Source: Hawksworthiomyces lignivorus
Lineage: Eukaryota; Ascomycota; Sordariomycetes; Ophiostomatales; Ophiostomataceae
DNA length: 64,000 nt
Direction of reading: 5' to 3'
Assembly (NCBI GenBank): GCA_002917075.1
Contig: NTMA01000002.1
Span: 1,019,895 to 1,083,894, forward strand
Shown: in pieces, positions 1 through 12,819 of the stretch
Layout of the letters: each line of letters starts with the position of its first letter
How positions within the stretch are numbered: position 1 is the stretch's first letter
The notes under the pieces: model-generated
The model's database searches: none
Seen by the model: only the letters and a program-made list of their open reading frames with translations
Told to the model about the DNA's origin: nothing
Program-made: the position numbers and the translations under genes

Positions 1-400
1 GTCGCCGACAAGGACAACGCCCCTGTGGCTCGCCTCCTGACTACCATTGGTAAGTGTCTCCCCTCTTCTCCCTCTTTTTTGTTTTTTTATTTTTATTTTT
101 TATCTTTTTGTCCTTTTCCACGGATATACATGCAGTTTTTTCCTTCTTTCAAAAGCTAACACCCGTCCAGCCATCACCAAGAACGGCATTACCAAGCTCG
201 GCAGTGCCCCTCCTCTGGACCTGAGCAAGGTCAAGTCAGACAAGAAGATCACTGACGAGGAGATCCTGAAGATCCTGGAGCAGCCGCTGGCGAGGAACAC
301 AGGCTCCAAGAGCAAGAACAAGAAGAAGAAGAAGCCGGCCAAGAAGGCGGCTGCTAAGGCCGACGATGACGAGGATGATGATGAGGAGAGCGACGAGTAA
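1..400 (+). CDS. 3' end of an unidentified gene with Lys-rich/acidic C-terminus (partial)
   Basis: Two exons are visible: 1-49 (open at the window edge, frame 1) and 156-400, joined by a 106-bp intron with a gtaagt donor at 50 and an aaag acceptor ending at 155. The spliced reading runs ...ARLLTTI-ANTRPAITKNG... without a stop until TAA at 398-400. The last part is low complexity: a KSKNKKKKKPAKKAAAK stretch followed by an Asp/Glu run. Such tails are common in nucleolar and nuclear chaperone proteins, but I do not recognise the family from the 98 residues available. The upstream exons lie outside the window. The exon structure is well supported by splice sites and phase; the function is unknown. 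Confidence 0.75.
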
Positions 401-3400
401 AAGAAGAGAGAACTGAAAGAAAAAAAAAGTTTATTTTGTCTTGGAATATCCTTCATGAGTGATCTAAATTACGCTTTTGTCATAGTGAGATGGTCACAGA
501 TTTTCAGTTTTTGGGGCGAGAGAAGAGGGAACGGCGAAGGACTCCTAAAGAAAGGAGAGCCGGAAAAAAAAAACTAGAAAACAAGTCTGGCCTGGCCTCG
601 TGTTGATTTTGTGCGTTGCTTGTTTGTCGTCTTCTTTTTTGGTCTCTTCTCACCGCACCACTTGACACATCTATCCGCGCATCCACATGGCCAGGCTAAG
701 CACCCACACAAGCACATTTCATACAGACGCACCTTCTCCGTACAACCAATATTATATCTTTCTCTCTCCTCTCTAATTGCATGCCTTAATTCCTGTGCCC
801 CTTTTCGGCTGTTGACCGGCTCAGCAGCCCGTCCTAGACGTTATCCGCTGCAAAGACACGTAGATGAGCAGAAACAATAGTATTTATTATCATGCACAGT
901 TCTTTTTGGGCATCTCCCGACCTGCTGTTGTCCACTGCCCCACCCTCTTTCCTTCGAGTAACGGAATCAGTTCGCAGGGGGCTAAGGAGAGGAGACAAAG
1001 AAAGAGAGACAATGAATTGCGATTATTGAAGAAACCGCCCCAAAAAAGAGACAGGGGTGTGTTTTATTTCGGTGCCCCATCCTCTTAGCAAATCCTCTAC
1101 CAGCCACATTAAAGACAGGCATAAATACGACTCGAGCCTTTCTCTACGCGGAGGACGGAGTAAGCACAAACGAATGGTGAAATGACCTGGAACAAGGAGG
1201 CACCAAAAGATATGCAAGAACAGGCTTCGGAAGAGACAAGACACTCTGAGTTTGTTGTGTGCTGTCTCCTGACCTTGCAGCGGAGTCTCCTGAGTGCTCT
1301 GTACGAGTAGCTGTCGAGCTGTCGTCTTACGGATGGAAAAGGGGAATAGAAAGGAAACGTGGATTGGATGTAACATGTGAAGGATGGAAAACAGGTGGTT
1401 TCCAGCCTCTCGACATGCTTTTCTATGGCCGGCGGTGATACAGACGAGGCTCACAGATAGAGAGAGATTGAGAGATAGAGGAAGCGGAGAGGAGAAGAGG
1501 GGGACACTAGGACGAGAATCAAAGGGGACAGGGCACGAAGAACAAGAAATGATATAGACTGGACAAGGCAGCAGCTGGTGAGCTGCGTCACCCCGAATGA
1601 CAAAAGTCTCGCTTTTGGGGGGACCTTCCCACGAGCAACAGAGACGGTGGTGACACACCCAGTCGAGAAATATCCAATATGCGCGAAAGGGGGAGCAAGA
1701 AATTAGCAACTGAGGGAGGAAATGATATGTGCGCTTGTGGTTCGCCTGGCTTGGTTTGAGAGGACAGGAAAAGATGGCCGAGACGGTGATCTGTGATTGA
1801 TTACAGAGAGGAGCAAGAACCGTAAGAGAAGATGGGAAATATAGATATCTATCGAGGCACGATGATATGCCCTTTTTTTTCTCTGCTTTCTGGACTCCTC
1901 CGGCCTGTGCTTCCCTTGTTTTCGTTCTTTTTCTCATTTTTTCCCCTGTATAATTCAAATCTCGTTATTAAAGGGGGGACGGTCAATGGTGGATTTATTC
2001 GCACGTTGTGCCTTTTTTCCAAGAATTATTTTTCTCTGGCCCCTTTCCCCCTGGTCGTGAATCAACAGCAGCACAAAAAGAGAATGAGCGAAATGGAGCA
2101 GCACAGAACTGCAAGCTACCTATTGTCACATAAGGGAAGAAACGGTAGCCGAAGGACAAGAATTCCCCAAGCTGGTTATTTTCGTAGGGTTCCCTTAGAA
2201 ATCAAAGAGACGCAAATCAAAGACAAATCAAATCAAAAATCAAGCCACGAGAAAGTCCGCACTGCAGCCCGAATGGAACGGGATGGTCGTCATGAATGAC
2301 ACTAACCTTTCACACATACGTACGTAGATTTCGGGTGGAATGGGGGGAAAATGCCTAGCTTTGCCTTGTTGGGTCTTATACGTGTATTACTCGTAGCTTC
2401 AGAGATCTTTTTTGGTTCTGCATGTTATTATTATTGTGCCGATGATTGTGTGGGTGGCAATCTCTGGCCTCTGCCTTTTTCTCTCACTCTTGTCTCTTTT
2501 CTATTCTCTTTCTTTCCCTCCTCTCTCTCTATATCTTGTCTCGTCTTGCTCGCTTTTCCCCTAATTTCTATTTACTTGGCCTGGAAATTTCTCTCGTCTG
2601 TCATGTGAGTCGAACAGTAGCGGATCTCGTTACTTACTGTGCACAGAGCTGTCCAGATCAGCGTGCCCCAAGCCAGCTTACACCAATCCCGCTGGCGGCG
2701 GCATCTATAGCGACCTTGGCAGATTTGCCCAGGGCTGTTAGCGTGTTAGCAAGGTGTTGCAGTAGGCCTGCCTTAGGGGGGTCTCGACTCCTCTCCTCCC
2801 TTTGCTCTCCAATCAGTGCCCGTACAGTCCTATCTTTGCACTATCTTTTCTCCATTCTTGCCGTCCTTCTCTCCCTCTCTCTTTCATCGCTCCCCTCTCT
2901 TCCCCAATACGCGACGACAAACCACGGCCTCTTGTGCTATTTGTTCGTGGCCTCACGTCGGTGTAAGTGCCTGTTGAGCAATTTGCCTATTTGTTTGTTT
3001 GTCTTTTGAATTTTACAAAATTATTCTAATTACCATTTTTAGAATTATTATTTCTCAATCAAGAAGGCGCTGGCGACAAGCGAGTGCCGCGTGTATTTCG
3101 CATTAGCAGGGAAGGAGCTCTCGTCGTTGCACCTCCTTGTTTTTTCTCGCCCTTTTCCCGCTCCTCTCGACTTCTTCGCTTTTGGCCTACCACCACAAAC
3201 CACCAACCACAACCATTCTGCACCACCGCCACGATTTTCAATTTCGTCTTGTTTCTCTTATTCAGACGCCTTTCTCTGGTACTTTTCTCTTTTGCCGTCT
3301 CTGAGCGGATTGAAAAATCAAACGACTAGCATTTTCACAGGCTGACGATCCAGAAATTCAAAGGACAGGGGTGGTCCGGCAGAAAGGGGGAGACGAAAAA

Positions 3401-3627
3401 AAAAGTGACCGCGGGTACGAAGACGGCCGCGGCAGCTGAGAGAGACCGGAGGGGGGCGTGCAAAGCGGCGAATTGAAGGAAAAAAGAAGAAGAGGGAAAC
3501 GAGAAGCAAAGGAGAAGAGAGGAATCCGAGAAGCGGAGAGTGAGAGACCTCTCCCAGCTTCTCCTCTTTTCCTTTCCCTTACAACTTTTCCACCCCCGCA
3601 GTCCGCAGCTTGACACGCCCGCCGACC
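401..3627. other. Intergenic: 3' flank of the first gene and long promoter/5' UTR region of RCO1
   Basis: A 3.2-kb stretch without a gene I can support. It is rich in purine/pyrimidine-biased tracts (for example 2470-2620 and 3130-3310 pyrimidine-rich, 3360-3545 purine-rich), which creates long but meaningless open frames on both strands, such as 1023-1958 on the minus strand. The last ~300 bp before 3628 probably contain the RCO1 transcription start and leader. Confidence 0.6.
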
Positions 3628-6600
3628 ATGCCGCCCACGATTTCCCTAAACACTCGAGCGACTCGTTCGCGATTTTCTAGCCCGCAGCAGAATGCTGGCG
3701 GCACGACGGACTCGACCGGACCGAGCGGGAGCGGGCCTAATACCGCCAGTCGAACCGGAGGCACCTCAAACAACAGCAGCTCGAAGCTTCAGAGCGGCGG
3801 CACAAACGCCCAGAGAGCCTTGATGGCGCGCTGGCTTGAGCCGCCCGTACAAAATAAGTCGAGCTTCGAGGAGGCCGGCTTTCACCGACACGGCGTGTTC
3901 GAAGGCATGGCCCCGCTGGGTTCCCTACCCAAGGCAGGGAATGTGGCGAAGCGAATGAGCAATCTCTTGGAGGAAAAGCTCTACCATGATACGTCATCCC
4001 ACAATAACCGCCTGAGCCAAAAGCAGCAGCAGCAGCTCCAGAAGCAGAAAGAACAACAACTGCGGCAGCAAAGGGCAGAAGATGATGACGAGCAGCGTTC
4101 GCAGCAGGAGATGGAAGAGCAGGATATGGAAGAGGAACACTCGCAGGCGGAGCCACAGCAACAGCAGGAAGATGAAGACAAAGGGCAACCGCGGAGCGAG
4201 CGATTTCGCCGGCAAACGTCGCTAGAGGGCATGTCTGGGGACACATCAGAAGACGAAAACGAAGAAGATGATATGGAAGTCGACGAAGAGAGCGGCGGAG
4301 ATGACAAAGCAGCGGATGAAGAAGGCGCCGTGGACCAGGACGAAGACGAGCATAAAGATAAGCAACCAAGACGGCGAGAGTCACAACAGCCACAGGCTCA
4401 GCAGCAAAAGCCCGTGTCACAGTCCAAAAAGATTATTCTCAAGCTTCCAAGCTCGGTCAAGCCGACCCCAGCACCACCAGCTGCGGAGCCAGAAGCAGTC
4501 TACGACGAAGGGACCGATGCGGATAAAGAGGATAGCGACGATGACGTGGACACGAGCACCATTACACCCAGCGGCAAGGCTGTTGGTCGTCACCATAAAG
4601 TGGGAAATGTTCGGAGTCCCGTCAGCGGTCGCCGCAGCGTTATCATCGGACCTAGACGGAGTGCCTCGTCTCGCCAGAGTGTGGTAACAACCACCGACGG
4701 TGACGGCGCTGCCCTGAAACAGGTGGGCCGTCGTAGCAGCTTAGCTGTCCGAGATAGTGATGAACATGACGACGCCTCGGCCGAGGAGGAGCAGAGCAGT
4801 CCTGACGGTGATGAGCCTACTGCAGTTACACCTCCGCCTAGTGCTGCACAGCAGCGATCTCTCACTAAAAAAGAAAAGCAGCTGCAGAAGCCAAAACGGC
4901 CGGTTGGCCGTCCTCGTTCCCGGCGGTCGATTGCTGCCCAGAACCGGGCACTGAAAGCCAAGGCGGCTGCTGAAGCTGCTGAAGCTGCCGAAGCCGCCGA
5001 AGCCGCCGGGGCTGCTGAAGCTGTGAATGTGTTTGAGGCGGAAGCCAAGGCTGAACCCAAGGCCGAAGCTGAAGCTGAAACTGAGGCTGTCGCGACAGCA
5101 AAAGATGATACAAGACACGATGAAAGCAGCAAGAAGCCTGATGCCACTGTCTTTGGAAACCAGGCGAACCCAATCGATGAGGTCGGAGATACTGACGAGA
5201 CAGATAGTGCTGATGACGAATCTGGATTCGAATCGGACACTGGTGTGACACCCACGTTGTCTCGTTTTTATGATTTCAAGCGGCCACGGTCAGACAGCAA
5301 CGCAACTGTCGTGAACAAGGAAGTCACTGATAAGGTGGTGGAAATCGCTGTGGATGAAGCCTTGCGTCACTACCGCTATCCTACGGCCTGGGCCCTGCGC
5401 ACTCTGTACGACGAGCGATCATGCAACCAGAATTTTCTTGCCATGGTCGAGGATGTATTTCAGCAGACAGCCGACCAGGAAACGCTGGAGACATTTGCGC
5501 ACATGATTCACGAGAAAAAGAAAGAAGGGAAAAAGGACAACAAAGGCTGCTACTACTTTGTGCCTCCTGGCACAGACAGCGACTCTACTCCCCATGAGCC
5601 CAAGCCGGCGCCGTATGCCCATCTCGTTACGCTCGATCTGCGCGGGCTAATGGGCGCAAGCGCCAGCAGCGATGCCAGTGCCAGTGCTGGTACCGATGCT
5701 AATGTTGATGTGCATGTGAGCAAGAGAGTGAAGCTGACGGATTCAGCCGACGCGCCATTTTCTCTGCCTCCTGTTTTTACGACTACTTCTGCATCTGTTC
5801 TTGGCTCTGCCTCAGTCTCTACGCCTACGAACGCGCCTGCGCGATTTGGAGTGCCAACCTCGTCGGCCCGTGCTAGTGGCAGTGAGCCTCTTGCTGCTGA
5901 AGAAGAGAGTCGCGCGAAGAGCACATCAGCTGCGCCTGGTGGCAGCAGCGACGGCAGCGACAAGACAAGCGAACAAATCGCTGGGACGCCTGTTAAGCCA
6001 CAGAAAACGATCAAGACTCCCACCAAGGCAGCCGCGTCGCCAAAGACTCCCACCAAACCAAAAACACCCAGCAAAACGCCTCACAAAACACCAGGCAGCA
6101 AGCAAAAATCGGTAGCTGGTAGACTGAGTAGCGGTCGCGGCAAGATGTCGGCTAGCAAACATAGCGCCACTGGCCCAGCGACCCCGTCGCAGCGGCGCCG
6201 CCTTCGCAACCGTGCAAGCTCGGTAGCCAGCTCAATCTCGTCGCTCTCGTCCGCCATGTCACTATCACCTCCGGGCAAAGTCGCTGGAGAAGACAGCGGC
6301 AATGAGACGGTTGACGGCGAAGTCACTGAGGAAGAAGCACAAGCTGCGGCCAGTGACGGTGACAACGGCGGGAGCAAAGCGCGCAAGGCGGGCAAGGCGG
6401 GCAAGGCACGCAAAGGGAGCAAAACAGCTCCGGTCAGCGATAGCGATCAAGATGCCGGAAAGAATGCACGCAATGCGAACGAAGCCAAAGCTGAGACTTC
6501 TGCCCGACGCAATCGACGGACAGGGGCGGGGGCTGATCCCCGTCGCAAAGCAGCACCAACAACAGTGGTAAAGGTCGGATCGGGTAGGGGTGGGCGAAGG

Positions 6601-9600
6601 CGAGGAGCTGGGCGACCCCCCAAGTCCAAATCTGCGGTAGCAGCGTCGAAGGCCCCAGGCAAAACACAACAAGCCCCAGCGCCCACACCCGCGCCCGCGC
6701 CAACGCCAACGCCAGCAGTGCCGCCACTACAGCCAATAGCGACCCGAAACAAGTCATCCACGAAAAAGTCGCCCACATCATCATTATCCGCGTTAATTTC
6801 TCCGCTGTCTTCTTCTTCCTCTTCTCATAACCCCCAAACTCACACCACAAAAACACCTCTCAATTCCCACCACCAAAACACAAGAAATTCAGCGGCAGCA
6901 GCAGCTGCGGCAAAGGCAGAAGCAACAAAAGATATGCCTGCCGTTGTTGAAGGCCCCGTTTCTGTGCGCTCTGTTTCTGTCGCAAAACGCGCTTCACAAA
7001 GCAGCGGCAGCAAAAACAAGAGCAGCAACGGCGCACTGCCATCACCATCGCTGAACAGCTCAGCTGCGCCTCTGGGCTCTGAGAGCTCTATGAGAAAGTC
7101 TGCGTCTGCAGAGGATGAAGAGGACCGTCGCGCTCGGCTGCGGCGCGAGTCGCGCAATATCACCAACGGTATCGGGCTTGGGCTGGGCGCCATTCCTGAG
7201 AGCTATGCGCGTGGCAGCGACAGCATGAGCAGGCACGCTGGCGATGCTTCTTCTTCTACGCCTTCTGCGTCAGTTTCAGGAAGCCGACGCGCTCCTGCCC
7301 CAGACGCTACGCCCAGCCGTCAGCAGCTGCTGCAGACTCCTCAGCCACAGCAGAGTCAGCGTCAGCTGCGCGCGTCTACGACGGCGACGCGCACGACTCG
7401 GTCGGCGCGCAAACGGGCATTTGACGAGGTCGACGATGATCAGTCGCCGACCAGCGGCGCTTTCCCATCTGAGGAACCGCCATCGGCTCGGCTGCAGACG
7501 CCAGTGCCGCTTCAGCAAACAACAAGTGCGTCAAATCTCAACTCGCGCCCCGGCACACCTGGGCCTCGCTCCAAAAAGCCTCGCGTCGGCCCACGAGTCA
7601 AGACATCGTGAGTATTTAATTTGGCTTCCATTTTCTCTCTTTTTTTTCAATTTACGAGCCTGTTGCGCGTCTGCGCGGCCCTGTAATTTGCTGCGTCTTT
7701 ATCTCATGCAGCGCTCATCTCACGGGCGGCGATGAGATCAGATGAGAGGGAAAAGCCACCTTTACCGTCGCTTTTTCATCCTAATCATCATAAATAAACC
7801 GCCAAAACAGTCTCTCTTGATGGTGGAAGTGTATTCTTCAAACTTGGCATTCAGTCCTTGCTAACGGCATCCTACAGACCAGTGAAGCGGAAAACAGGCA
7901 CGTCAGCTGGCGTGCCACGTCCCAGCGGAGAGCGCGGAAGCCCCGTGGCAAATGGCATTCCAAACAATCAAGTATGTTTTCACCATCAATACCTTCTACT
8001 ATCGTCATATTTCAATACTGCCTTTCTTTTTAACCCCTTCTTTGCCCTTTTTCTATCGCAACATTCCTTTTTTTCCTTTCTGTCTGCCCCAAAAGTTTCC
8101 CTCCCTTTATCGCCCTTCAGCCTTCGGTACTTCTTTGTACAGGCGCCTAGGCCTAATTCTGTCGGGCTTACGGCCAAACGCGTCTTCTGTTTCATACCCA
8201 CTGATTGGAGCCCCACTGTTGCGACCAGCGTCTCTATGTCTTGCTCTGGCCCGGTTTAGGCATTCTTGTCCTGAGAGCTCAACCCGGATAGACAGAGGCA
8301 AAGCAGGCAGAAGGGAAAGCAAGAAGGCAGCAAAACAAATCGATTGTGACTAATCGATCCCCCGTACTGCTGTTTCTGTTTCTGTTTTGTTTTTGCCGAT
8401 ACATCCTCGGCCTACTGCATTTTCTTAGTCTATTTCCCGTGTTGTTGGGTTGTCTCCATTTCCGTTATACCTCGCTCCCCTATATTAGCTCGCAGGCGTC
8501 TGATCGTCTCGTTTCTTGCCACGAATCCCCCCCATTTATAAGACAAATATGCAGGACCACACCATGTTGAAGCATGGCGAAAAGAGATCGATGGCTGACA
8601 CGTTCTTGTCCAATGCTCTAGGACGACAATGATGATTATTGCGCCTCATGCGGGGGCAGTGGAGAGCTGGTCTGCTGTGACGGCTGCACACGGTCGTTCC
8701 ACTTCAATTGCGTCGATCCGCCATTGCAAGAAGATGGCGACTTGCCTGATGAGTGGTTTTGTAACGTGTGCCTGAGCAGGCGCAACCCAGCCTCTCTTGT
8801 ACACCACTCTGGCGTTTTCGGCGCTCTCCTTAACGCCATGAGCAAGAAAAACTCGAGCGCGTTTCGTCTTCCGAGCGAAACACGTGACTATTTCGAGGGC
8901 GTCAAAACCGGCGCCGACGGCGAATACGAAGATGTGGTGGTCCTCGGAACCATCCATCGGACAAGGTGAGGCTCTGCGTGACTAAGATTATGCTGTTTTC
9001 ACTGAACGCGAGAGCCCATTTTGAGAAGAGTGTTTGTCTGACCAAATTAGCAGGAAACGTGGCTATGAAGAGGCGCCCGACTTTTACCGAGTTCGAGATA
9101 CTGATGGCAACTCTGTCCTCTGCCACAGCTGCAACCGCTCCGCAGAAGAAAGCAGGGCTATCATTCCCTGTGCATTTTGTGGTCTGTGGTGGCACATTGA
9201 CTGTCTAGATCCTCCGATGGCGCATCCGCCAGTATTGCGGACCTGGCGCTGTCCGGCTCATGCCGACGATATCCTCGTCAGGCTTCCCGGCTTGCTCGGA
9301 CCGGCGCACCGCTTCCGCAAGATCAAGGGTGCTCCTGTCATCAAGCCTGTCTATTCTCGTGGCCTGATCAATAATGGCTTCATTGAGTTTAACTCTGACG
9401 AGGAGTCTGAGAACAACAGCGGATGGAAAGACCTGAATACTTTTGGTCGCATTCAACGAGTCGGTGCCCGAGGCGTTCAGCTTGATTTTCTGGAACAGTA
9501 AGTGCTGCATTGTGTAGCCTTTTTAACCAAATTTAGCTCGTTACAGGCGAAAATGGCTGACATGTTTGTCTCTGTACCAGAGTACGAAAAGAACAGCGGC

Positions 9601-10911
9601 GGGGCAAACAACGGCATGCTCGAATCAACCGTCGCCAAGGACGTGTAGAAACCAGGCACGACACTGGCGTCAACAGCGACGCGGCCGTCCCAACAGCTTC
9701 TACTGCTACTGCGTTCCTTACTGACCGTCGTAGTATCGACGAAGCTCAAGCTGCTCATAACCTGACGGCACTTCATGGAAGCAGTGGCATTAATGTAGAC
9801 CGCAGCGGAGAGCTGATCAATGCCCTTTTGGTAAGATCGTCTTTCGTTTCTACTTTATTTGAGAAAGCCCTTTCGTTCTTTAAGTCACTAACGAGCTCTG
9901 CAGTCGCAAGCGGATGAAGCTGTAATCTCTATGATAGCACAGGGAAGCGCTCTGAACATCGAGAACGCCTCAGCTCTGACGCCAGATGACCGAGTCGCTT
10001 TGGAAGCCATGCGCGCTAGAATTAGCCAACTCCTAAGCGCGCCTGCCATACATATGCCGAATTCAGGCCAGTTGGAACAGGCGCAATCTTCTGTCGTCCA
10101 GAGTGCTGCATCACTGCCATCGGGGGCACAGAAAACCGAGGTGGCTGGGCCAGAAACGGATAGCTTGGCAGCATCGCCATCGGAAAAATTTCCAAAGGAG
10201 GCATCAGAAAGCGACCAGCCTTTTGAGGAGCAGAAGCCCGTCACAGAAATCCCAGGACCATCAGAAATTCCGAATACTCCAGAACGCCCTGGTGCTTCAG
10301 ACGTTCCTGACATCATGATGATAGATGCCCCTACTATCGATGGACTGCCAGCTACACGAAACGACAACAGCGAAGCGGGGGAAGGGAGAGAAGAGGACGC
10401 ATCGAAGGGCAGCCCTGGTCAAATCACACACGAAACAAATGAGGTGATGAGTCTCGTGTCCGACAACGGCGACAGCGACCTGAACGAAGACGAAGAACCC
10501 CCTCCAGTGGCGACCCCCCTGACAGCTCCGCTTGAAGAATCTGCGTCTGCCGTATGGCCCGTGGAGCACCACAATAGCAACGGCAGCGAGCCTGGCAGTG
10601 AGGGGGATGTCTTGCCACAACAATCGGAGGTGAGCTTGTCAGGTGAAGATGTGGAAAGCTTCTCTTTGTGTGGCCACAACGGCAGCAAAAAAGTCACCAA
10701 GGACATGGTCGAACAAATGACAACAGGCTCCAACGAAAGCGACAAAGACGAAGGTGAAATCAAAGACAAACTCGACGGCAGACAGATGCTACAAAAGGAG
10801 GCACGGGGCGTAGAAACAGCGACTGCTATGCTGCCGACACCCTTGACACCTCCAGGAGCATCTTCCGATACAGCCGTGGACGAGCACAGTGAGCTGAGAG
10901 GAGACGCCTGA
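3628..10911 (+). CDS. RCO1: Rco1-type PHD-finger subunit of an Rpd3S-like histone deacetylase complex
   Basis: Six exons: 3628-7607, 7878-7971, 8622-8965, 9054-9497, 9581-9830, 9904-10911; 2,039 residues, all junctions in phase. I chose ATG 3628 (A at -3); the frame opens at 3610, but with TTG. Two zinc fingers mark the family. PHD1 lies at about residues 1365-1410 with the full C4HC3 set (CASCGG, CCDGC, HFNC, CNVC). PHD2 lies at about 1496-1543 (CHSC, PCAFC, WWHIDC, CPAH). In the known family the first finger and adjacent region help Rpd3S bind Set2-methylated chromatin and suppress cryptic transcription. A conserved helical block precedes them at about 566-650. The N-terminal ~560 and C-terminal ~340 residues are low complexity (Gln, acidic, Ala-Glu repeats at about 445-465). 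Two AT-hook-like motifs (PVGRPRSRR near 425, GAGRPPKSK near 995) suggest DNA contact. The protein is longer than I expect for the family. Intron 2 is 650 bp. Confidence 0.9.
9049..9053 (+). other. RCO1: NAGNAG tandem splice acceptor (RCO1 intron 3)
   Basis: Intron 3 ends in ...accaaattagcag. Both the TAG ending at 9050 and the CAG ending at 9053 are in frame with the upstream codon fragment, giving ...HRTR-KRGYEE (distal) or ...HRTSRKRGYEE (proximal), a one-residue difference between the two PHD fingers. The distal CAG is the better acceptor by consensus. Confidence 0.55.
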
Positions 10912-12171
10912 ACTTGTCTACACTGCTCGCAAGAGAAATGGCGCAGGAGCAGGGAATGAGAAGGAGAAAAGAGTCGTGAGGAGATCATCGATGGAGTTGA
11001 GCGGCTTTATGCCACAGGAAGACAAAGGAAACGCGATGGCACCAATTGCACTTCAAGTTTTCCCGTTGTCGCTCTCCTTTCTTGTATTTGCTTATGAAGC
11101 ATTTTGTAAACTTTGGGACTTTTATATGGGAGGGCTGATTTCTCTTCCTTTTTTGTTTTCTTACCTCTTATTTTTTGCAGACATTATTACCGGTTGTCAT
11201 TCCTTGCATGCCCTCCCTATTCTTTTTTTCTTTTGTCTAACTTTCATCTTTATTTTGGCTTAGGAGCGATATACTGGCCTCACATGTCTCATTTTGCAAG
11301 GAGTCACAACGAGCAGTCTTGTGCATACATACATAATAGGGAGCGAAGGAAAAGGAAGTCGAGAGAAAGATTGAATTTTCAAAGACTCTATATCAAGCCT
11401 AAGAGATACCATTTTTTTTTGTTTTTCACCATATGGCACAACTCTCAGTTGTTCACATTTGACAAGGAAAATTAGGAGGAATCAATTTCACGCTTCTCTT
11501 CCACAATGATAGACAATATAGTCTTTTACAAACCTGTCTCAACTTTTATCCAAGTAAAATCGGAGAACAATTTATTTGTTAATTCCATTTCTTAATCTAT
11601 GGAGACCCATTCAGCATCATAAGACCATTCTATACCAGTATAGGGAACAGAAACCAACAGCCGTAACAGAGCAGACGACACAAAATAAAAGAATGAGAAA
11701 AGAACACCACATTCATTTATAATATATATAATACTCCTTCCAGTTTTGATGCTTTCTTTTTAGTCTGTGCTTGAATGTGCCCAGCGCTTTTTTTCCTACT
11801 AGCAACACACCGGTCACGTCTTGCCAAACCCAAAATCTAGCCCACCCTCCAAAAAAAGGCTCCTTGACCAGACCAAAATGTAGACCAGAAAAGGTCCAGG
11901 GAGAAAATAAAAATAAAAATATACATCACTAGAAATCAAATAAAAGACAAGATCGAAGAAATGAAGAAAATTCCAAAATAGTACCGAGAAATGTGGCGCA
12001 AGTCATTTAAATAGAACGCGAGGCAATTTACCTCTTCGTAGTATACTATTATTGCAGGGATGTCGTCGCTCTTCAGATGGTCGCTAAATGGGCCCAGAAA
12101 TATGTGTGAAATTGAATCAAGATTCCGTCCAATTGACTTGTTTACCCAGATGCAGAAAAATGCACATCCGT
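10912..12171. other. Convergent 3' flanks of RCO1 and the PUF gene
   Basis: About 1.26 kb between the RCO1 stop (10911) and the Pumilio gene stop (12172). AT-rich with several A-rich stretches (about 11690-11730, 11905-11960) that may serve polyadenylation of either transcript. No coding signal seen. Confidence 0.6.
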
Positions 12172-12788
12172 TTAGTGGAATTGACGAGGGCTCACATCGC
12201 GGTGTGGGTTCCGGCCGGTGCGTCCGCGCCTGGCGTTACCACCGCCGGCGCCGAGCTGCTCAGGCATGAAAGGTGGTGGGGGTCCACCATAGCCATAACT
12301 CGTGTTCATGTTGTAACCAGGAGGGATGAAAGGGGGCTGGCCCGCCAACACGCCAACCGGCGGGGGGATACTGCCACTGCCGTTTGATAAACCTGCATTG
12401 CGGTATGCGTCAATGGAGGAAGGCGCTCCACCTCCATTGAATGTGTTAAACCCGGCCTGCACCGGTGGCGGATAGAAGCCATTCACATTTGGATTGCCGC
12501 GGTTCAGCATGCCCTGCTGGTATGGGAGCTGCTGGATCCCAGCAGGGGGAGTGGGCTGGGCTGGAATACCATATATCGGACCTGGGCCGTTGTAGGGGCT
12601 AAATTGGGGAGGCATCCCTGCTTCCACGGCTGCACCGTTATCACCACGCGACAAACCATACCCTGGCTCATAGCTGGAAGGGTTCGGCGAGGAGTTGAAG
12701 TACGGACCCGCGCCGCCAGTAAAAGACGGCTGATTGCCATGTGGTGGCGTTCGCTGCTGCTGTGATAGCGGCAAAGGTTGCTGCTGCT

Positions 12789-12819
<31 letters not shown>

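Noticed and set aside
1023..1958. 311-codon minus-strand open frame upstream of RCO1
   Set aside because: Composition follows purine-rich DNA (Ser/Leu/Phe/Pro-rich translation), no domain, no plausible start context; likely chance in a long leader/intergenic region.
4590..5255. Long minus-strand frames inside RCO1 exon 1
   Set aside because: Antisense of repetitive Ala/Glu/Ser codons; the plus strand carries the conserved protein.
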